Shown here piece by piece: positions 55,119 through 63,446 of a DNA stretch of 64,000 nt; the stretch's first letter is position 1, and every line of letters starts with the position of its first letter. Source of the stretch: Sulfopaludibacter sp963835555. Its GTDB lineage: Bacteria; Acidobacteriota; Terriglobia; Bryobacterales; Bryobacteraceae. The DNA lies in NCBI GenBank assembly GCA_963835555.1, contig CAWIGC010000008.1:124001-188000 (forward strand). The letters are read 5' to 3'. The translations under genes were made by a program, and so were the position numbers. The notes beneath the pieces are model-generated. The model was not told where the DNA came from. It did no database searches and was given only the letters and a program-made list of their open reading frames with translations.

Positions 55119-57526
55119 TATTGTCCTCCCTCGGCGGCGGCTGTGCCGATAGCGGGTTGCGGCTCTTCGGCACGCCGCATCTGGAACTGCCGGCTCTTGA
55201 CTACACCCAGGACGAATGCGGAAAATCGATTGTTCCGCATCGCCGCGGCGCGATCGATGGCGCGCACGCTCGGCATATCGTAATACTCCAGGACGCGGCC
55301 CATCCCATAGGCCAGCAGATTCTCGGTGAAGGTCCCGAGGAACGAGTCCGAGTGTTTCAGCACGGCTTGCCGCAAACTCACCGGGCCGTCCAGTTTCGCT
55401 CCATCGAACATCTGGCCGCTGGTATCGATGGGCATGCCGGAATCCACCGTGCGCCACACTCCCACTGCATCGAAATTTTCCAGCGCGAAACCGATCGGGT
55501 CCATCAATTTGTGGCACGACGCGCAGGCCGGGCTGGCCCGGTGCTCCTGCATCCGGTCGCGCACCGATTGCTGTTTGGTCACATTGGCGGTGCGCGCGTC
55601 GGCGTTCTCCGGCAGTGCCGGAACGTTGGGCGGCGCCGGAGGCGGCGGCGTGCCCAGCAGCACTTCCATCACGTATTTACCGCGCTGCACCGGCGACGTG
55701 CGAATCGCCGTGGAGGTCAGCGTCAGGATGCCGCCCTCACCCAACAGTCCGAAACGATTGGGGTCGGTCAGCGGCACGCGCCGGAAACGATTGCCCAGCA
55801 CGTTCGGGATGCCGTAATGTTTCGCCAGGCGCTCATTCACGAAGGTGTAATTGGCGGTAAGCAGATCCAGCACATTGCGGTCGTTATGGACAATGTCGTC
55901 GAACAACAATTCGGTTTCGCGCCGCATGGATTCCGCCAGCGTCCTGTCGAAGTTGGGAAACAGATACAGGTCGGGATTCGCGTCCTTCAGGTTCTGCAGA
56001 TGCAGCCACTCGCCCGCGAAACTGGCTGCAAGAGCTTCGGAGCGCCGGTCGGCCAGCATGCGCCGGACCTGCGTTTCCAGCACCGCCGCGTCGTGCAGCC
56101 GCCCTTGCGCCGCCACGGTGAGCAGCGGTTCATCCGGCGCGCTGCTCCACAAAAAGTAGGAGAGCCGCGACGCCAGTTCCAGATCCGTGACGCGATAATT
56201 GGTTCCAGGCGCGACACCGGCCGGCGTGCGCTCGAACCGGAAAACAAACTCGGGACTCGCGAGAATGGCCTGTAGCGCGGTGCGAATGCCCGTCTCGAAG
56301 CCAGCTTCGTTGCGGCCCGCTTGATAGAAGCTGAGCAGGTCCTCCAGATCGTTGGCGGTCACCGGACGCCGGTAGGCCTGCCGTGCCAGCGCCGACAGGA
56401 TCTTCTTCGCGCACGGGATTTCGCCGGCGGAATCGGCGGGACGGCAGGTGAAGATCTTCCGGCGGCTGGGCGTCTCCGAAAGTCCCGCCACTTTGAGCGG
56501 CCCGGTGACCTGAAACTCGTGCAGGTGGGGCAGGGAAGTCATCCCCGGAATGTTGCCGGTCGAGACATCCACCAGGCTCTGCTCTACCGGCCGGAACTCG
56601 TCCTCCAGCGGTCCGTCGAATTTCGAGAGGAACGAAGCCGAGATTTTCTGCGGACCGGCGTTCACGTGAATGGGGCCGGTCTTGATTCCGTCCTTGGCCA
56701 GCGTCATCGCCGGATTGATATCCAGCAGCGCCACCCGCGCGCCGTTCACCGCCACTTCGATCTGCTGGCCCTTGCCCATGTTCTGGCCGAACAGAGGGCC
56801 TTCCGGCACATAATAAAATCCCAGCCGGAAGGTGTAATCGCCATCGGCTGGAAAATTGTGAGTGACCGCAATCCCGCCCCGCGTGCCGAACGGCGTGCCG
56901 TCCACATGGCGCATTTGCGACGCCACGCGCGGAATGCTGTAAGTGGACGTGAGAGCCTGCGCGCCGGTATCGCCCACTGCCTGCCGGCTGATGCGGCTGG
57001 CGGCGCGGATGTAGCCTTCCATCAGCGCCGGCGAAATGGTCAGCGCATCCGCCATGTTGTCGAACCCGTGGCTCATGTCATCGGTAGGCAGGAGCGGTGT
57101 GACGTCCACCGTCAGATCCAGCAGGTCGCGGACGGAGTTGGCGTATTCGGTGCGATTCAGACGGTGCAGCGCGGGACGGCCAGGGTTCGGCCGGACGGTA
57201 GCCGCGCGATCGATCCCCGTTTCCAACTCGGCCACGAATGCGTTCACCGCCGGCGCGCCCGGCCGCGGCAAACCCGGTGGCGGCATCAGTCCGGTGCGCA
57301 GCTTGCGAATTACTTTTTCTGCCAGTTCGGCGGATTGATCGGGGTGAGCAAGATTCAACCCGGTCAGGGACATGCCGCCGGATTTCAGCGAATCGTTATG
57401 ACAGCCGCTGCAATATTGTTTCACCAGGGCGCGCCCTGAAACGAGCGCCGGCGCCCGGACGGCAGTCTGGCCCCAGGCCGTTGCAGCCGCGGACAGGGCG
57501 GTGCACACAAGAACGAATCTTTGCAT
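55118..57526 (-). CDS. Secreted DUF1592/DUF1588/DUF1585 protein with two c-type heme motifs
   Basis: The 802-residue protein has a signal peptide (1-19), an N-terminal cytochrome c domain (CSGCH, 39-43), then DUF1587, DUF1595, DUF1592, DUF1588 and DUF1585 domains in the order usual for the family. A second CxxCH (CASCH, 668-672) lies in DUF1588. It is likely a periplasmic heme protein working with the DUF1552 protein encoded next. A role in polymer or small-molecule oxidation has been suggested for such clusters by context only. Confidence 0.9.
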   Translation of the reverse strand: MQRFVLVCTALSAAATAWGQTAVRAPALVSGRALVKQYCSGCHNDSLKSGGMSLTGLNLAHPDQSAELAEKVIRKLRTGLMPPPGLPRPGAPAVNAFVAELETGIDRAATVRPNPGRPALHRLNRTEYANSVRDLLDLTVDVTPLLPTDDMSHGFDNMADALTISPALMEGYIRAASRISRQAVGDTGAQALTSTYSIPRVASQMRHVDGTPFGTRGGIAVTHNFPADGDYTFRLGFYYVPEGPLFGQNMGKGQQIEVAVNGARVALLDINPAMTLAKDGIKTGPIHVNAGPQKISASFLSKFDGPLEDEFRPVEQSLVDVSTGNIPGMTSLPHLHEFQVTGPLKVAGLSETPSRRKIFTCRPADSAGEIPCAKKILSALARQAYRRPVTANDLEDLLSFYQAGRNEAGFETGIRTALQAILASPEFVFRFERTPAGVAPGTNYRVTDLELASRLSYFLWSSAPDEPLLTVAAQGRLHDAAVLETQVRRMLADRRSEALAASFAGEWLHLQNLKDANPDLYLFPNFDRTLAESMRRETELLFDDIVHNDRNVLDLLTANYTFVNERLAKHYGIPNVLGNRFRRVPLTDPNRFGLLGEGGILTLTSTAIRTSPVQRGKYVMEVLLGTPPPPAPPNVPALPENADARTANVTKQQSVRDRMQEHRASPACASCHKLMDPIGFALENFDAVGVWRTVDSGMPIDTSGQMFDGAKLDGPVSLRQAVLKHSDSFLGTFTENLLAYGMGRVLEYYDMPSVRAIDRAAAMRNNRFSAFVLGVVKSRQFQMRRAEEPQPAIGTAAAEGGQ

Positions 57527-57573
57527 CCAGGCTCCGGCCCCTCACCGGAAAACGGGCATGCTACCCGGCTGGC

Positions 57574-57579
57574 AGTATA
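57574..57579 (-). promoter_or_regulatory. -10 box of the DUF1592 cluster
   Basis: TATACT lies 48 bases before the ATG at 57526, and a GGAG ribosome site lies 5 bases before ATG. Unlike many single genes here, this cluster has a normal leader. Confidence 0.4.
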
Positions 57580-57620
57580 TAAATGTAACGCGCCCGCTGT
57601 CAAGCGATTGCAGCCGGCGC

Positions 57621-58874
57621 TTAGTGCCTGGTCAAACCGTGCACGCGCGTCTTCAGCCGCTGCCACAGGCTGGGTTTTGCCGGTGCAACAGGCGTCTGCG
57701 CTGCGCCGGGCAGTGGCGACGGCGCCGCCGGTGAAGTCAAAGAAGCCGGTGTCTCGCAGGGCGTTTCGCCGGCAAACCTTACGATGTTGCCGATCAGCGC
57801 AAACTCCTGGCGAACTTTCGCGCCGTCACGATTGACCACGCACACCGAAAATCCGGGATACTTCCCCGACGCCACGCCCTTCCCGCCGTATTCCACTTCG
57901 TTCACCAGCACCGGGGCGTAGCCCTCCACGGTGTGCTGGACATACGCCGTTTCATACCGCCGGTGCCGCAAGCTCCACACGAAAACGCGAATGCTGTCGA
58001 AATCGTATGGCTGGCCGCTGCCCCGAATCGTCGTCCACAACCACGTGCTCTTCTTTTCCCCATCGACCTGCGCGGTGGCCAGGGGGAAATAAGAGACGAT
58101 CCTGTGCCCCTCGGCATACTGCGCCACTTCGTCGGGAATCGCCATCGTCAGGCGGCGCGTCAATACCCAGCCGGATTGCCCCGAAGCCGTGCGGACCAGG
58201 CTCCAGAGGTCTGACGGCGCCACCTTCGGCCCGGACTCCGGTTCCGGCTCCGGCTCCTCCTTCGAAAGGTCGGTCTTGGATAGGTCCAGCCAATCCGCCG
58301 GCGCGGGAGGAGGCTTGGGCATTGGCGGTAGCGGGTACTTGGACTCCCTCTTCTTGGGAAGCTTGGCTTTCTTGGGCTGCGGCGGGATCAGCGCAGTCCG
58401 CCGTACATCCTTCCTTGGCACGCGCTGTTGCGAGAGCACGTCCACCTTCTCGCTGGGTTTGATCACCAGAAAACTCGGCGCACTGATGGAAGTCGTGGTG
58501 TGGACCGGAAGATCCGTGTATACCGTGGCGGCGCCTTGCGAGGGCATCTTTGCCGCACGCGCCGCCAGATCCTGCAACGCCGTCATATCGGCGGCCGCCA
58601 GCAGGCTGTTTTCGTTGGCCCAGCCTTCCGCGCCGCTCGGAGCCCGCACCCGGAAGAACTTGCGCCGCCGCTGCAGGATCTGCAACCGGTCTCCATGCCT
58701 GACCGTGGCGACCTTCTTCGACTCCATGGGAATGTCGCTGCGCAGATTCAGCGTGGCCGGGCCGACGTAGGCCTCACCGATGGGTGGATCGCGCGGCGGC
58801 CCTGTCTGGCAGGCCGCCAACATCAGGATCAACGCCGCTGGAATGCTAACTTTTGATATGAGACCGAAACGCAA
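57621..58874 (-). CDS. SH3b-domain lipoprotein
   Basis: I start this 417-residue protein at a TTG at 58874, because a TAAAAT box lies 11 bases upstream and the sequence then begins with a lipoprotein signal ending LMLAAC. The mature part has a bacterial SH3 domain (about 30-90, NLRSDIP ... GAEGWANENSLL), a proline/lysine-rich linker, a second SH3-like segment and a beta-rich domain. A frame open up to 59225 has no support upstream. SH3b domains often bind cell wall or proteins; the role is unknown. Confidence 0.7.
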   Translation of the reverse strand: MRFGLISKVSIPAALILMLAACQTGPPRDPPIGEAYVGPATLNLRSDIPMESKKVATVRHGDRLQILQRRRKFFRVRAPSGAEGWANENSLLAAADMTALQDLAARAAKMPSQGAATVYTDLPVHTTTSISAPSFLVIKPSEKVDVLSQQRVPRKDVRRTALIPPQPKKAKLPKKRESKYPLPPMPKPPPAPADWLDLSKTDLSKEEPEPEPESGPKVAPSDLWSLVRTASGQSGWVLTRRLTMAIPDEVAQYAEGHRIVSYFPLATAQVDGEKKSTWLWTTIRGSGQPYDFDSIRVFVWSLRHRRYETAYVQHTVEGYAPVLVNEVEYGGKGVASGKYPGFSVCVVNRDGAKVRQEFALIGNIVRFAGETPCETPASLTSPAAPSPLPGAAQTPVAPAKPSLWQRLKTRVHGLTRH

Positions 58875-58885
58875 GGTTATCAACC

Positions 58886-58891
58886 ATTTTA
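58886..58891 (-). promoter_or_regulatory. Leaderless-type -10 box of the SH3b lipoprotein gene
   Basis: TAAAAT ends 11 bases before the proposed TTG start. Confidence 0.4.
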
Positions 58892-58931
58892 CCAGCCGTT
58901 CTAGTACCAACGGTCGATATGATAGAAGAAG

Positions 58932-59168
58932 ATGACTCCGAACCGGAAGCCCGCCGTTGTGTGTGCACTTCTCGTGCTGTTGTACATTGCCCTGGCCGGA
59001 ATGTTTCTCCTGGCTCTGCCGCAGCCGCGACAAGCGATTTACTACATGGCCGCCGGCGCTTTTGCCACTGGCGTTTCGCTGCTGGTAGTGTTCGTATTGT
59101 ACGCCTTCGGCCGCATCGATCCGGACATCATCGTCCGTACAGTTCGAAGAAGTGCGCAAGCGTCCTGA
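58932..59168 (+). CDS. Small two-helix membrane protein
   Basis: The 78-residue protein has two membrane helices (about 9-29 and 37-60) and a basic tail. A GAAGAAG ribosome site touches the ATG closely. It runs 41 bases into the end of the convergent M20 gene. No family is recognised. Confidence 0.55.
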   Translation: MTPNRKPAVVCALLVLLYIALAGMFLLALPQPRQAIYYMAAGAFATGVSLLVVFVLYAFGRIDPDIIVRTVRRSAQAS

Positions 59169-60498
59169 TGCCCTGGTAGTAATTCTCAATCTTGAATTTC
59201 TCATTGGGCGAGTGCAGCCCGTCATCCGGCAGTCCGAATCCCATCAGAATCGTGGGAATGCCCAGGTGCTTCGCGAAATCTCCCACGATGGGAATGGATC
59301 CGCCCGACCGCGTAAAGACGGTCTGCCCGCCGAACACATCGCCGAATGCCTGCGCGGCTACCCGCATCGCGGGATGATCGGGATTGACCACCAGGCCGGG
59401 CGATGCGTTAAGCACCCGCACTTCGGTCCGAATCCCTTTCGGTGTATTCTCCTTCACCCACTTGCGAAACGCCGCCACCACGGCATCGGGATCCTGCCGC
59501 GGCACCGCGCGGATGCTCACCTTGGCGGTTGCCTGAGCGGGGATCACCGTCTTCGATCCCGCGCCGGTGAAGCCTCCCGCAATCCCGTGTACTTCGAACG
59601 TGGGCCGCGACCAGACGCGCTCCAGCACTGTCCGCGAAGGCTCCCCGGTCAGCTCCGTGGCGCCCACCTCGTTCGCCAGAAACTCGCTTTCGTCAAAGGG
59701 CAGCCGGCTCCAGCTTTCGCGCTCGGCGGGCGCGGGCTCGTCCACATTGTCGTAGATGCCCGGAATGCGCAGCGCGCCATCGGCGTCCTTGGCCTTCGCT
59801 AACAGTTCAATCAGTCCGTACACCGCGTTGGGCGCCGCGCCGCCGTACAGCCCGGAATGCAGGTCGCGCGCCGGCCCTTGGGCTTCCACCTCCATGTAGA
59901 TCAGCCCGCGCAGCCCGATGCAAAGTGTGGGCATGCCTTCGGCATACATCGCGGTATCGGAGACCAGCGCCACATCGGCGCGCAGTTTCTCCGGGTTTTC
60001 CGCCACGTATTTCGCGATGGCCGCTCCGCCCACTTCCTCTTCGCCTTCGATGAGGAACCTGACGTTCAGCGGCAGGGTTCCATGCGCCGCGCGCAGCGCC
60101 TCGATGGCCTTGATGTGCATATACATCTGGCCTTTGTCATCCACCGCTCCGCGGGCGTACAGATTGCCGTCGCGCTCGGCCGGTTCAAATGGCGGGGTGA
60201 CCCAAAGATCCAGGGGATCGGCGGGCTGTACGTCGTAATGGCCGTAGCACAACACCGTGGGCTTGCCCGGTGCGTGCATCCAATCGGCATACACCAGGGG
60301 ATGTCCGGCGGTGGGGATGACCTCCACATTCTCCATCCCGGCGGCGCGCAGGCTTCCGGCAACGAACCCGGCAGCCCGTTCGACATCGGGCTGGTTTTCC
60401 GGCAGCGTGCTGATGCTCGGAATCCGGATGAACTCTTTCAACTCGGCTAACAGGCGGTCGCGATTTTGCTGAACAAACGAATCGGTAGCGGCGGACAT
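59128..60498 (-). CDS. M20-family dipeptidase
   Basis: The 456-residue enzyme has the M20 zinc ligands in order: His in YGHYDVQP, bridging Asp in ARGAVDDKG, the catalytic Glu pair in IEGEEEVG, and the dimerisation domain starting near residue 210. It belongs to the ACY1/CPG2 carboxypeptidase-dipeptidase group and should cleave dipeptides in the cytoplasm. A TATAAT box (60522-60527) and a GAGG ribosome site precede ATG. Confidence 0.93.
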   Translation of the reverse strand: MSAATDSFVQQNRDRLLAELKEFIRIPSISTLPENQPDVERAAGFVAGSLRAAGMENVEVIPTAGHPLVYADWMHAPGKPTVLCYGHYDVQPADPLDLWVTPPFEPAERDGNLYARGAVDDKGQMYMHIKAIEALRAAHGTLPLNVRFLIEGEEEVGGAAIAKYVAENPEKLRADVALVSDTAMYAEGMPTLCIGLRGLIYMEVEAQGPARDLHSGLYGGAAPNAVYGLIELLAKAKDADGALRIPGIYDNVDEPAPAERESWSRLPFDESEFLANEVGATELTGEPSRTVLERVWSRPTFEVHGIAGGFTGAGSKTVIPAQATAKVSIRAVPRQDPDAVVAAFRKWVKENTPKGIRTEVRVLNASPGLVVNPDHPAMRVAAQAFGDVFGGQTVFTRSGGSIPIVGDFAKHLGIPTILMGFGLPDDGLHSPNEKFKIENYYQGIRTLAHFFELYGR

Positions 60499-60527
60499 GG
60501 TTTCCTCAATGGGAAGAAACCATTATA
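60499..60527 (-). promoter_or_regulatory. -10 box and 5' leader dyad of the M20 gene
   Basis: TATAAT at 60522-60527 is followed immediately by an inverted repeat GGTTTC-N11-GAAACC (60499-60521) that ends at the start codon and includes the ribosome site. The repeat could mask the ribosome site in the transcript or be an operator. Confidence 0.4.
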
Positions 60528-60909
60528 CGGCGGCGGCCATCGAGAAGCCCCGGCTTACGGCGTTGCCGAGGATGCGCCGCACCTCCGGCGCATAGAAGGG
60601 CTGAGTGAGCAAATCGTATCCGCCCCGGTTGAGTACTTCAGACCAGAGGCGGGCATCGGCTTGGGGATCGGTCACAATCACCGGCATCTGGTCCGCGGAC
60701 CGGCCTGCGATTTCTAACGCATCGAGCCAGGTGCCATCGGACAGTTCGGCTGCCGTGAGAATCACCTGATACGCATTGGAATTCAGAAGATTGCAAGCGT
60801 GCTGCAGATTCTCCGCGTAATCCAGGTCGAGCGGCAGAGAATGCAGCAGTTGCGAGAGGTGCCGGGCATCGTCGGGACACCCGGATATGAACAGAATCCG
60901 GAACCTCAT
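60523..60909 (-). CDS. Degenerate response-regulator receiver domain protein
   Basis: The 128-residue protein has a stand-alone receiver fold: an acidic pair (DD, 13-14) after the first strand, then QVILTAAELSDGTW where the phospho-acceptor Asp would be. Here it is Ala (residue 53). The usual Lys before PF is Gln (LLTQPF). Both active-site residues are therefore lost, so it cannot be phosphorylated in the normal way. ATG 60909 follows GGAAGG; a GTG two codons earlier is also possible. It overlaps the promoter of the M20 gene. Confidence 0.75.
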   Translation of the reverse strand: MRFRILFISGCPDDARHLSQLLHSLPLDLDYAENLQHACNLLNSNAYQVILTAAELSDGTWLDALEIAGRSADQMPVIVTDPQADARLWSEVLNRGGYDLLTQPFYAPEVRRILGNAVSRGFSMAAAV

Positions 60910-61011
60910 ACGCACGCTTTCCTTCCTGGTGGTACTATTTTACCGCCGCCGCAACAACATGAGGTGACGGTGCGGGAAAATTCGGGTTACGTGAGGTATT
61001 TTTGCGTGATC

Positions 61012-61557
61012 TTAAGTCCTGTCCGGCTTCATGACCGCCACGTAGCCCAGGTTGCGGTAAAGCTGGTTGTAATCCAGGCCGAAGCCCACCACGAAGCGGT
61101 CGGGGATCTCGAAGCAGCGGTAGTCCACCGGCACCTGCACGATGCGCCGCGAGTTGCGGTCCAGGAACGTGCAGACCGCCAGCGAGTTCGGCGCGCGGCC
61201 GGCCAGCGTCTGCAGCAGGTAGCGCAGCGTGAAGCCGGTGTCCACGATGTCCTCCACCAGCAGCACGTCTTCGCCTTCGATGCTTTCGTCCAGATCCTTG
61301 GCGATGCGCACCACTCCCGGCGCGCCGCTCTTGTTGGAGAAGCTGGAGATCCCCAGAAAATCGATTTTCACGGGAACTTCGATGTGCCGCGCCAGCGCCG
61401 TCAGGAAGAAGACCGAGCCCTTCAGCACGCCGACCAGCTTCACGGTCTTGCCCTGGTAGTCGCGCGAGATCTCCGCGGCCACTTCGCGGATGCGCTGGTC
61501 GATCTGCTCTTCGGTGAAGAGCACCCGCTCGATCCCGGGAACGGTCAGGCCGCTCAT
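61012..61557 (-). CDS. hpt: Hypoxanthine phosphoribosyltransferase
   Basis: The 181-residue enzyme has the PRPP-binding motif VLLVEDIVDTGFT and the N-terminal KGSVFFLTALARH loop. It converts hypoxanthine and guanine with PRPP to IMP and GMP. The C-terminal DRFVVGFGLDYNQLYR stretch fits the family. It is last in an operon and its ATG overlaps the stop of the fusion gene before it. Its length is normal and it is free of frameshifts, unlike its upstream neighbours. Confidence 0.95.
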   Translation of the reverse strand: MSGLTVPGIERVLFTEEQIDQRIREVAAEISRDYQGKTVKLVGVLKGSVFFLTALARHIEVPVKIDFLGISSFSNKSGAPGVVRIAKDLDESIEGEDVLLVEDIVDTGFTLRYLLQTLAGRAPNSLAVCTFLDRNSRRIVQVPVDYRCFEIPDRFVVGFGLDYNQLYRNLGYVAVMKPDRT

Positions 61558-62515
61558 GCCTGCACCGGCCGCTCGGCCAGGCCGTACTTGAAGATCAGGT
61601 TCTCAAAATCCTTCTGGTAAAACACCTGGATGTTGAGGTGCGGATACAGCTCCCGCAGCAGCCGCACCTTGCGGTTCTTCGCGTCACCAGCGACTGCTTC
61701 ATGGTGGTCAGTTCCACGTACAGGTCGAACTCCGGCAGGTAGAAATCCGGAGTGAAGGCTTCCAGCGCGTTGCCGTCGGGCATCGTACTGCACCGGGAAG
61801 CTGCGCGGCTCGTACTCCCACGCGATGCGGTAGAAATCCAGCAGGTTGGCGAACATCTCCTCGCTCTGGTGGGCGAAGATCTTCTTGCGCAGGGTGACGT
61901 TGCCGGGCGGCACGATGCCGAAGCGCGCCAGCCTGAGGCGCATCTGAAACTGAAGTTGCTGCCTCGGCCGCCGGCGGAAAGATAGCCGCGCTCCTTCAGC
62001 CCGGTGGAGACCACGGCGGTCTCGAATCAGTTCGGCCATCTGCTCGCGTGGTGAGCGATTCGGCGTTGAACACCAGGTCGAACAGATCGGCGGTGGCTTT
62101 GGTCTTGCCGAATTTGGCCTTGCGGTCGGCGCGGTCGGCGGCTTCCAGTTCCAGCAGCAGCTGGCGCGCGGCGGGGCGCTCCAAGCGGTGATCCAGCATC
62201 AGGTTGCCGATGCGCACGTTCTCCGGCGCCACCACGTGCACGCGCAGCATGCCGGGGAAGTGGCGCGCCTGCAGTTCGCCGCCCACCGCGCAGTAGACCA
62301 GGTGATGCTCGGTGGCCAGACGCGCCAGAATGCGAGGTCACCAGGCTGGGATAGGCCTTGATCGGGAATCTGCGTTTCCGACGCCGAACTCCTCGTCGGT
62401 CAGCAGCCTGAATGCGGGATTGTGTCAGCAGCTCGAACCCGAGCCGCTGCGCGCTGATGCGCGCCACCTCTTCAAAACGGCAACCAGGATGACCCGAAAC
62501 CGCGATCAGCGCCAT
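61554..62515 (-). CDS. Cytidylate kinase-like / PD-(D/E)xK-like two-domain protein (many frameshifts)
   Basis: After repair of about six apparent indels the protein has some 320 residues. The N-terminus has a P-loop-like ISGHPGCRFEEVA-type sequence (SGHPGCRFEEVA) and later LVYCAVGGELQARHF and MLRVHVVAPENVRIGNL, as in cytidylate kinase-like proteins. The C-terminus has WEYEPRSFPVQY, FTPDFYLPEFDLYVELTT and VTRKNRKVRLLRELYP, a pattern like PD-(D/E)xK nucleases with Thr in place of the Lys. Its stop overlaps hpt. Frames change near 62440, 62330, 62045, 61965, 61780 and 61680. Confidence 0.65.
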
Positions 62516-63446
62516 GTCACAAGCTCATGATAACGCCGCCAGGCGCCGGTGGTCCGGAGCCAGGGGCCGGGCGGTCCCTGATCCTTCAGTATCGACACCA
62601 GAATCTCCAGCGTCTCCACCACGCGCGGACCCGGGCCGGTTGAAGTAGTGGTTGCCGTCCGCCAGATAGCACGCGGCCGGTACGCACCGCGCGCAAATCG
62701 CTCCACCCGGGGCGGCCGGTCATGCCAGTGCCATTTCCTGCTCCGTGCGCGGGATATCGAAACCGCACGGCGCGATCGACGATCACGTCCGGGTCCGCGG
62801 CCGCCAGTTCTTCCCAGGTCATCCACGGCGAATGCTTTCCGGCCTCGCCGAAGAGATTCACTCCGCCGGCCATCTCGATCAGCTCGGGCGTCCAGTTGCC
62901 CGCCGCCATCAGCGGCTCCATCCACTCGATGCAAGCCACCCGCGGCGCCGCTTCCCGCAGGCGACGCGGCGAGATCCTCATCCGCGCCTGCAGCGCCGCC
63001 ACTACTCGCTTCGCCGCGCGCGGCGATCCCCAGCGCGCCCGCCACCCGGCGGAAGTCCTCCCAGATGTCGGCCAGCGAATTCGGCTGTAGCGAAACGATC
63101 TGCGGATTTCCCTTCATCCCGCGCGCGATCGCCGCTTCCACGTCGCGCAGGCTCACCGCGCAAACCTCGCACTGGATCTGCGTCAGGATGTGAGTGGGCT
63201 CGAGCGCGCTCGAGCACGTCATCGAAGACTTCGTAGATGGAGATGGACGTGCGCGCCGCTTCCTTCACCAGCCGGTCGATTTCGCGGCTGCGCCGTCCAC
63301 CGGAATCCGCGGCCGCGTGCAGGCGGGCAGGCGCAGCACCGCTTCCGGATAATCGCACTCGTGCGAACGGCCCACCAGGAATCGAGTTGCCCCAGGGCGT
63401 CGACGATCTCGGTGGCGCTGGCGATCAGCGAGACGATTCGTGGCAC
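62506..63446 (-). CDS. btuF: BtuF-like cobalamin-binding protein (many frameshifts)
   Basis: The protein begins at GTG 63446 with PRIVSLIASATEIVDALG, typical of BtuF/FecB periplasmic-binding folds. SHECDYPEAVL, TQIQCEVCAVSLRDVE, PCGFDIPRT and DGNHYFNRPGPRVVETLEIL are all family marks. No signal peptide is seen, so a cytoplasmic corrinoid-binding variant is possible. About eight one-base insertions break the frame (near 63383, 63290, 63200, 63002, 62782, 62728, 62670 and 62630). The start overlaps the Dph6-like gene and the end overlaps the next gene. Confidence 0.82.

Noticed and set aside
57621..59225. Longer version of the SH3b protein from 59225
   Set aside because: The extra 117 codons are antisense to a small membrane protein and would bury the lipoprotein signal inside the protein.
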